A stretch of DNA of 11,716 nt from assembly GCA_046091665.1 (NCBI GenBank), contig JBJTCD010000087.1, forward strand, positions 1 through 11,716, given 5' to 3'. Within the stretch, counting starts at the first letter, position 1, and every line of letters starts with the position of its first letter. Of the stretch, positions 8,001-11,716 are shown in pieces. The position numbers and the translations under genes were made by a program. The stretch comes from CAIUPE01 sp046091665. GTDB taxonomy: Bacteria; Pseudomonadota; Alphaproteobacteria; Rhizobiales; Beijerinckiaceae. The notes under the pieces are model-generated. The model made no database searches, was not told the origin of the DNA, and saw only the letters and a program-made list of their open reading frames with translations.

Positions 8001-8650
8001 TTGGGTGCCTCATAAGCGGGCGTTGAAAGACCTGCGCGTTTCGTATCGCCATATCGCGCGACAAGGAAACGCACGAGATGCGCAAGATTGTCTTCTGATC
8101 CCGCGAGCCAATATTGCATCGTCAGGAAATAGGCGCGCACATCTTGAGCGGTGCCCGGAATAAAGCGCAAAATTTTCGGAACACGCTTCAACATCTGCAA
8201 TTGCTTGGCGCCGGCTTTCGCTTTGTCGCCCGCATCCTCGCTTTTGCCGCCGCGTAGTTTTTTAAGAAGATTTACAACGGCACCGGTCGGCGCATCCATA
8301 CGGAATTTACCGAGCTTTGTGAGCTTGATCACTTCGCCCGACGACATGAAGACAACCATTGCGTCGCATGATTCACGTCGCGCTTCGAGTGCAGGCATCA
8401 CCGCACGAATATGATCTTCCATAAAGAGCATATTGGCGATGATGATGTCGCCGTCTTCAATATCGGCGATGCAAGAGGCAAGAAGAACCGGATCGGACCA
8501 ATTCGATGCCGCATGAACGGTAACGCTCAGTCCTGGTGTTTCTTTCGCAAGTGTTGATGCGACGCGCGCCACCGCGCCGGACACATGATTGTCCAGCGTC
8601 AGTATGACGACCCGGAGACCGGATCTATCGGCTGAAATGCGCTTTGGCAT
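5051..8650 (-). CDS. bchH: Magnesium chelatase subunit H
   Basis: BchH binds protoporphyrin IX and, with the BchI-BchD ATPase (not in this window), inserts Mg2+ in the first committed step of bacteriochlorophyll synthesis. It belongs to the CobN/BchH family and is about 1199 residues here, a normal size. The N-terminal region (RVVILTLDNHVSGAVARV) matches the domain that precedes the CobN-like body. The central signature HFGTHGALEFMPGKQSGMSA starts near residue 590, and GDQTRGAGVVRTLSEQVALE, near the C-terminus, is also typical. I chose ATG at 8650 (MPKRISADRSG), since BchH proteins generally begin MPK. A longer frame starts with TTG at 8665 and adds only five residues; neither site has a good Shine-Dalgarno. 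The gene overlaps the end of bchB by 26 nt and the bchL start by 4 nt, so it is probably translated by coupling to bchB. Confidence 0.96.
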   Translation of the reverse strand: MPKRISADRSGLRVVILTLDNHVSGAVARVASTLAKETPGLSVTVHAASNWSDPVLLASCIADIEDGDIIIANMLFMEDHIRAVMPALEARRESCDAMVVFMSSGEVIKLTKLGKFRMDAPTGAVVNLLKKLRGGKSEDAGDKAKAGAKQLQMLKRVPKILRFIPGTAQDVRAYFLTMQYWLAGSEDNLAHLVRFLVARYGDTKRAGLSTPAYEAPKTYPEIGLYHPRAKGRIVTELSALPKGPSNAKGTVGLLLMRSYVLSGDTGHYDGAIEAFEAVGLRVIPSFATGLDQRPAIEAYFRNKSEVKIDALVSLTGFSLVGGPAYNDARAAETVLAELDIPYIAAQSVEFQSVSEWEASPRGLHPIETTMMVAIPELDGAIMPMVFGGRGDGAIGERTMTAHPERVKKLAARVEAMIALRCSEKAQRKVAIVLFNFPPNAGATGTAAFLAVFESLFNTLKAMKADGYAVDVPESVDALRDTLLKGNAERYGADANVIHRIPVDDHVRREPHLKEIESQWGPAPGKQQSDGSTIHVLGERFGNVLVGVQPAFGYEGDPMRLLFEHGFSPTHAFSAFYRYLREDFAADAILHFGTHGALEFMPGKQSGMSATCWPDRLIGTTPNLYLYAANNPSEGTIAKRRSGATLISYLSPPLSQAGLYRGLVDLKSSLTRYRTLEPGSADASDLAELIQAQAAGLDLSEAEPRWDDHAKRITALQGVVLELEYTLIPHGLHVVGQSMSAEERASTLESLKEAGVDAKRLNDAEAMLQDETELTSLLRALDGRFIRPVAGGDLIRTPEILPTGRNIHGFDPFRLPSSFALKDGAKQAELLLTTHRASGRALPETIALVLWGTDNLKSEGGPIAQALALMGAEPKWDSYGRLCGALLIPLEKLGRPRIDVMLTLSGIFRDLLPLQTKMLAEAAYLAASADEPIEMNFIRKHAFQVMQEQNCTLETAALRVFSNADGAYGANVNMMIENGRWDDEDELGAVFSARKSFAHGRDGKASSQTAMMQAVLRGVDLAYQNLESVELGVTTIDHYFDSLGGISRAAEKQRGEAIPVYIGDQTRGAGVVRTLSEQVALESRTRLLNPKWYEGMLKHGHEGVRSIESHLTNTMGWSATTGQVQPWVYQKATETFVLDEAMRNRLAALNPKAAVKLANRLLEAQRREFWNPDAETLAALERASEDLEDRLEGISVEAAA
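5062..5066 (-). promoter_or_regulatory. Ribosome binding site for bchL
   Basis: GGAGG on the minus strand lies 7 nt before the bchL ATG at 5054 and inside the last codons of bchH. It supports the chosen start, which gives the N-terminal extension normally seen before the NifH-like core. Confidence 0.65.
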
Positions 8651-10166
8651 CGTAAAGAGTCTCAATCGTAATCAAAGGCACACCGCGTTCGGCGGCGTAA
8701 CGTTCGGTGTTGCGGCGCGCTTTCCCGCGCACGAAGAAGGGGATCTTGTTGAGTTCTTTTTCCGCGTCAGCCGCCCAACCCGTAATGACAGGCGCTTTTT
8801 CTGATGGGGCGGCTTGAACCGGTTCTGGCTCCGGCGCACGGGGCGCATGACCGAGATGCGAGGGCGCGGCACCATCATGAAATTCATGATCATTGCGGAA
8901 CATTGAGAGAAGATGTTCTTCAAGACCCATCATCAAAGGATGGACCCATGTGTCGAAAATCACATTTGCGCCTTCAAAGCCCATTTGCGGTGAATGACGC
9001 GCGGGAAAATCTTGCACATGCACCGGCGCTGAAATCACTGCGCAAGGAAGACCCAAGCGTTTCGCGATGTGGCGTTCCATTTGCGTGCCAAGAATGAGTT
9101 CCGGCTGCGCGTCGATGATGGCTTTTTCTACATCGAGATAATCATCAGTGATGAGCGCTTCTAAACCAAGGGCAGTGGCGGCTTCGCGCATCGGCCGCGC
9201 AAATTCACGGCTGAATGTGCCAAGGCCCACAACATCAAAGCCGAGTTCCTGTTTCGCGATGCGCGCGGCAGCCAGCGCATGCGTCGCATCGCCAAAAATG
9301 AAAACGCGTTTGCCGGTGAGATAGGTTGAATCAACAGAAGCCGAATACCAGGGCAAGCGGCTCTGGCGATCATTCAGCACTTCATCCGGATTGACGCCTG
9401 CAAGTTCCGCAACTTCACGAATGAAATCGCGCGTCGCGTTGACGCCAATAGGCACAATCGTTGTCATTGGTTGGCCAAGCGTTTTCGCAAGATAGCGCGC
9501 CGCAGGTTCAGCGATTTCAGGATAGAGCACGACATTGAACGCGGCTTCACCCAAACGCGCGATGTCTGATGGTCGCGCATCAAGCGGAGCCACCACATTC
9601 ACGGTAATGCCAAGCGCGCGAAGTAATTTCTTGATCTCGAGCACATCATCGCGGTGGCGAAAACCCAAAGCGGTGGGGCCGAGAATGTTGCAGCTCTTTG
9701 GATTACGTGCAGCACGATCGCCATCACCACGCGCCAATTCACGCACGATGCGATAAAAAGTTTCAGCCGCGCCCCAATTTTCTTTCTTTTGATAAGAAGG
9801 CAATTCAAGCGGAATGACGGGGATCGGCAGAGCAAGCGCCTTGGCAAGGCCACCCGGATCATCCTGAATGAGTTCCGCCGTGCATGAAGCGCCAACAATC
9901 ATCGCTTCCGGCATGAAGCGCTCATAAGCATCAAAGCAGGACGTCTTGAAAAGTTCGGCTGTATCGCCGCCAAGATCGCGCGCTTGAAAAGTGGTGTATG
10001 TCACAGGCGGGCGCGCATTGCGACGTTCGATCATCGTGAAAAGAAGATCGGCATAAGTATCGCCTTGCGGCGCATGCAGCACATAATGAAGCCCCTTCAT
10101 CGCGGTGGCGATGCGCATCGCGCCCACATGCGGCGGGCCTTCATAGGTCCAAACGGTTAGTTGCAT
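8625..10166 (-). CDS. bchB: Light-independent protochlorophyllide reductase subunit B
   Basis: BchB pairs with BchN in the NifDK-like catalytic component that reduces the C17=C18 bond of protochlorophyllide to chlorophyllide a. The protein has 513 residues. It starts with the family sequence LTVWTYEGPPHVGAMR. Asp36, in HAPQGDTYADLL, matches the unusual aspartate ligand of the 4Fe-4S cluster known from the Rhodobacter capsulatus enzyme, and Cys95 in GASCTAELIQDD is also in place. Asp279 in WYSASVDSTYLTGKR probably corresponds to the catalytic Asp274 of that enzyme; this is my inference from motif context. A Pro/Ala/Glu-rich linker at about 435-460 leads to the C-terminal PCP-reductase domain (about 461-513, KIPFFVRGKARRNTE). 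The start is ATG at 10166, 10 nt inside bchN, with a GGGGGG run 5 nt upstream. The TAG stop lies inside the start of bchH. Confidence 0.97.
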   Translation of the reverse strand: MQLTVWTYEGPPHVGAMRIATAMKGLHYVLHAPQGDTYADLLFTMIERRNARPPVTYTTFQARDLGGDTAELFKTSCFDAYERFMPEAMIVGASCTAELIQDDPGGLAKALALPIPVIPLELPSYQKKENWGAAETFYRIVRELARGDGDRAARNPKSCNILGPTALGFRHRDDVLEIKKLLRALGITVNVVAPLDARPSDIARLGEAAFNVVLYPEIAEPAARYLAKTLGQPMTTIVPIGVNATRDFIREVAELAGVNPDEVLNDRQSRLPWYSASVDSTYLTGKRVFIFGDATHALAAARIAKQELGFDVVGLGTFSREFARPMREAATALGLEALITDDYLDVEKAIIDAQPELILGTQMERHIAKRLGLPCAVISAPVHVQDFPARHSPQMGFEGANVIFDTWVHPLMMGLEEHLLSMFRNDHEFHDGAAPSHLGHAPRAPEPEPVQAAPSEKAPVITGWAADAEKELNKIPFFVRGKARRNTERYAAERGVPLITIETLYDAKAHFSR

Positions 10167-11461
10167 AAAAGCCCCCCGAGTCTGGTGCGACGATCAAGGG
10201 GTCGCGAGAACAATCGGGCGAGGTCACCGGCCTGGTCATAACCTTGGATTGGTGTGAAGACGAGTTCGATGGACCATTTGGTCGTCATGCCTTCCGCTTC
10301 GAGCGGATTGGCAAGACCTAAACCACAGACAACAAGATCAGGATCTTCCGCGCGGCAGCGATCAAGCTGACGTTCAACATCCTGTCCTTCTGACAATAAT
10401 GTGCCGGAAGGAAGACGGGCGAGATCTTCTGAAAGATGCGCGCGGTGAAGATAGGGTGTACCGACTTCAACAAGGCGCATACCAAGCTCTTCTGAAACAA
10501 AGCGGGCAAGCGGCACTTCCAATTGGGAATCGGGGAAGAAGAAAATACGTTTGCCTTGCAATGCGTCGCGATGAGCATCCATTGCGATCAAAGCACGACG
10601 ATGACCGGCTGCTGTGACGTTCTCAAATTTTTCTTCGCTGACGCCGAAACTCTGTGCTGCCGCTTTGAGCCACGCCGTTGTACCTTCCGCACCAAGCGGG
10701 AAGGGCGCTGTGATGCGTTTTGCGCCACGATCCTCTAAAACACGCGCGGTATCGCCCAAGAAAGGTTGCGCAAGAAGATATTTCGTCTTGGGCCCGACGA
10801 TGAGTGGTGCATTCGCCTTTTTCGCCGGAAGAAATGTGACATTCTGAATACCCATTTCGGTAAAAAGACGACGGAATTGATCTTCAACAATATCAGCGAG
10901 CGCGCCGACAACAATCAGATGATCGGTTGCGTTTTGTGTTTCCGGTTGTGCTTCAGAGGCCAACGCGGAAAGACAGGCATCTTCGCCTTGTGTGAAAGTG
11001 GTCTCGATCCCGGAGCCGGAATAGTTCAACACGCGCACTTTCGGCATATGGAGTTTCGAAAGCCGTTGCGCCGCGCGTTTCAAATCAAGCTTGATGACTT
11101 CGGAGGGACATGATCCCACAAGAAAGAGAAGTTCGATATCGGGACGGCGTTCAAGCAAACGACCTACAACAGAATCAAGTTCATCATCAATATCGGCGAG
11201 ACCCGCAAGATCGCGTTCATCAATGATGGCTGTGCCAAAACGAGGCTCTGCAAAAATAATCACACCGGCGGCGGATTGAATGAGATGCGCGCAAGTGCGT
11301 GAACCGACGACAAGAAAGAAAGCGTTTTCGATCTTTCGATGCAGCCACACGATGCTTGTGAGACCACAGAAGACTTCATGCTGCCCACGTTGCTTTAATG
11401 TTTGCTGATCCGTGCAACCACGCTCGCTTCCATTCGGCGAAGGGCGGAAAGGTAAATTCAT
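10157..11461 (-). CDS. bchN: Light-independent protochlorophyllide reductase subunit N
   Basis: BchN is the NifD-like partner of BchB; together they hold the protochlorophyllide and the NB-cluster. The 434-residue protein carries the three expected cluster cysteines at 32 (HEVFCGLTS), 57 (GSRTCAHL) and 118 (VGSCPSEVI). Their spacing (25 and 61 residues) equals that of Cys26, Cys51 and Cys112 in R. capsulatus BchN, with a six-residue longer N-terminus here. Other family segments are EPRFGTAIIDERDLAG and FPLGAEGTTAWLKAAA. The start is ATG at 11461, overlapping the bchF stop as ATGA, with GGAGG (complement of 11469-11473) 7 nt upstream. It stops with TAA 10 nt inside bchB. Complete DPOR genes mean the cell can make bacteriochlorophyll without light, although the enzyme family is oxygen sensitive. 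Confidence 0.97.
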   Translation of the reverse strand: MNLPFRPSPNGSERGCTDQQTLKQRGQHEVFCGLTSIVWLHRKIENAFFLVVGSRTCAHLIQSAAGVIIFAEPRFGTAIIDERDLAGLADIDDELDSVVGRLLERRPDIELLFLVGSCPSEVIKLDLKRAAQRLSKLHMPKVRVLNYSGSGIETTFTQGEDACLSALASEAQPETQNATDHLIVVGALADIVEDQFRRLFTEMGIQNVTFLPAKKANAPLIVGPKTKYLLAQPFLGDTARVLEDRGAKRITAPFPLGAEGTTAWLKAAAQSFGVSEEKFENVTAAGHRRALIAMDAHRDALQGKRIFFFPDSQLEVPLARFVSEELGMRLVEVGTPYLHRAHLSEDLARLPSGTLLSEGQDVERQLDRCRAEDPDLVVCGLGLANPLEAEGMTTKWSIELVFTPIQGYDQAGDLARLFSRPLDRRTRLGGLLCN

Positions 11462-11716
11462 ATGAGCGCCTCCGCTTGGCGAGAAGCGGGTGCAGAGAGG
11501 CGAGCCGCGCGGAGTTTTAAAAGGAACTGCGCCGCATTCACCACATAAGTCGCATAAGCAAAAAGTGTGATGACAAAGAGTGTGCGGTCATCCATCAAAC
11601 CGAAAATCAATCCGGCCAAATAAAGCGTGTGCAAGGCAATCACGCCAAAGCTCACTACATCTTCCCAGAAGAACGCAGGCGCGAAGAGATATTGTCCGAA
11701 GACATCTTTCTCCCAC
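11458..11716 (-). CDS. bchF: 2-vinyl bacteriochlorophyllide hydratase, C-terminal part
   Basis: BchF adds water to the C3 vinyl group of chlorophyllide-type intermediates on the way to bacteriochlorophyll a. Only the last 85 residues are in the window; the 5' end lies beyond the right edge. The visible part begins WEKDVFGQYLFAPAFFWEDV, which I recognise as BchF, followed by two hydrophobic stretches (ALHTLYLAGLIFGLMDD and LFVITLFAYATYVVNAAQFL) and a basic-to-polar tail (LLKLRAARLSAP). The frame is open to the window end, so the truncation is due to the window and not a mutation. No start can be assigned; internal GTG or ATG codons are not candidates. The stop TGA overlaps the bchN ATG, keeping the tight bchF-bchN coupling usual in this cluster. 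Confidence 0.93.
   Translation of the reverse strand, partial: WEKDVFGQYLFAPAFFWEDVVSFGVIALHTLYLAGLIFGLMDDRTLFVITLFAYATYVVNAAQFLLKLRAARLSAPASRQAEALI
11469..11473 (-). promoter_or_regulatory. Ribosome binding site for bchN
   Basis: GGAGG on the minus strand lies 7 nt before the bchN ATG at 11461 and inside the 3' end of bchF. It fixes the bchN start, which is also supported by the ATGA stop-start overlap. Confidence 0.65.

Noticed and set aside
8651..8665. Five-residue N-terminal extension of BchH from a TTG codon
   Set aside because: TTG is a rarer start and has no better ribosome binding site; the ATG at 8650 gives the MPK beginning usual for BchH.
4146..11461. Possibility that bchL/N/B are nitrogenase (nifHDK) or chlorophyllide reductase (bchXYZ) genes
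   Set aside because: The BchB C-terminal PCP-reductase domain, the aspartate ligand in BchB, the three-cysteine set in BchN and the bchH/bchM neighbours all point to protochlorophyllide reductase.
1..11716. Mobile elements, CRISPR arrays, tRNA or rRNA genes, phage or defence genes
   Set aside because: Essentially all sequence is accounted for by the overlapping photosynthesis genes, with only about 25 non-coding nucleotides and no repeat array seen by eye.

Overview
The window is an uninterrupted stretch of a photosynthesis gene cluster from an anoxygenic phototrophic proteobacterium, almost certainly an alphaproteobacterium. Every real gene lies on the minus strand. In transcription order (right to left in window coordinates) it reads bchF (3' end only), bchN, bchB, bchH, bchL, bchM, lhaA, puhA, puhB, puhC, and the first codons of a further gene cut by the left edge. 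This is the well-known bchFNBHLM-lhaA-puhABC arrangement of purple bacteria. The type II reaction-centre H subunit gene (puhA) and the PuhB/PuhC/LhaA assembly factors point to a purple bacterium or aerobic anoxygenic phototroph rather than a green sulfur bacterium or cyanobacterium. Base composition looks moderately GC-rich, lower than in many Rhodobacter or Methylobacterium relatives. I cannot name a genus from the sequence.

Right part (about 3414-11716): bacteriochlorophyll synthesis. BchH is the porphyrin-binding subunit of magnesium chelatase, and BchM then methylates Mg-protoporphyrin IX. BchL, BchN and BchB form the complete light-independent protochlorophyllide reductase, a nitrogenase-like enzyme. 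BchF hydrates the C3 vinyl group later in the pathway. The diagnostic residues I could check are present: three Cys in BchN, Asp36 in BchB, and the P-loop plus two cluster Cys in BchL. The other chelatase subunits (BchI, BchD) and the cyclase (AcsF or BchE) are not in the window.

Left part (1-3417): reaction-centre and LH1 assembly. LhaA is a 12-helix PucC-type membrane protein, PuhA is the reaction-centre H subunit, and PuhB and PuhC are membrane-bound assembly factors.

The genes are packed extremely tightly. With the starts chosen here, only about 25 nucleotides in the window are outside coding sequence, and most junctions are 1-26 nt overlaps, often ATGA, GTGA or TGATG. This implies one long cotranscribed, translationally coupled unit that puts pigment synthesis and reaction-centre assembly under shared control. 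No terminator, RNA gene, repeat array, mobile element or intact stand-alone promoter is visible, and no stretch above 300 bases lacks a gene. I found no evidence for a previously undescribed system. The points worth a second look are start-site choices, the unrecognised truncated gene at the left end, and two unusually strong ribosome binding sites.
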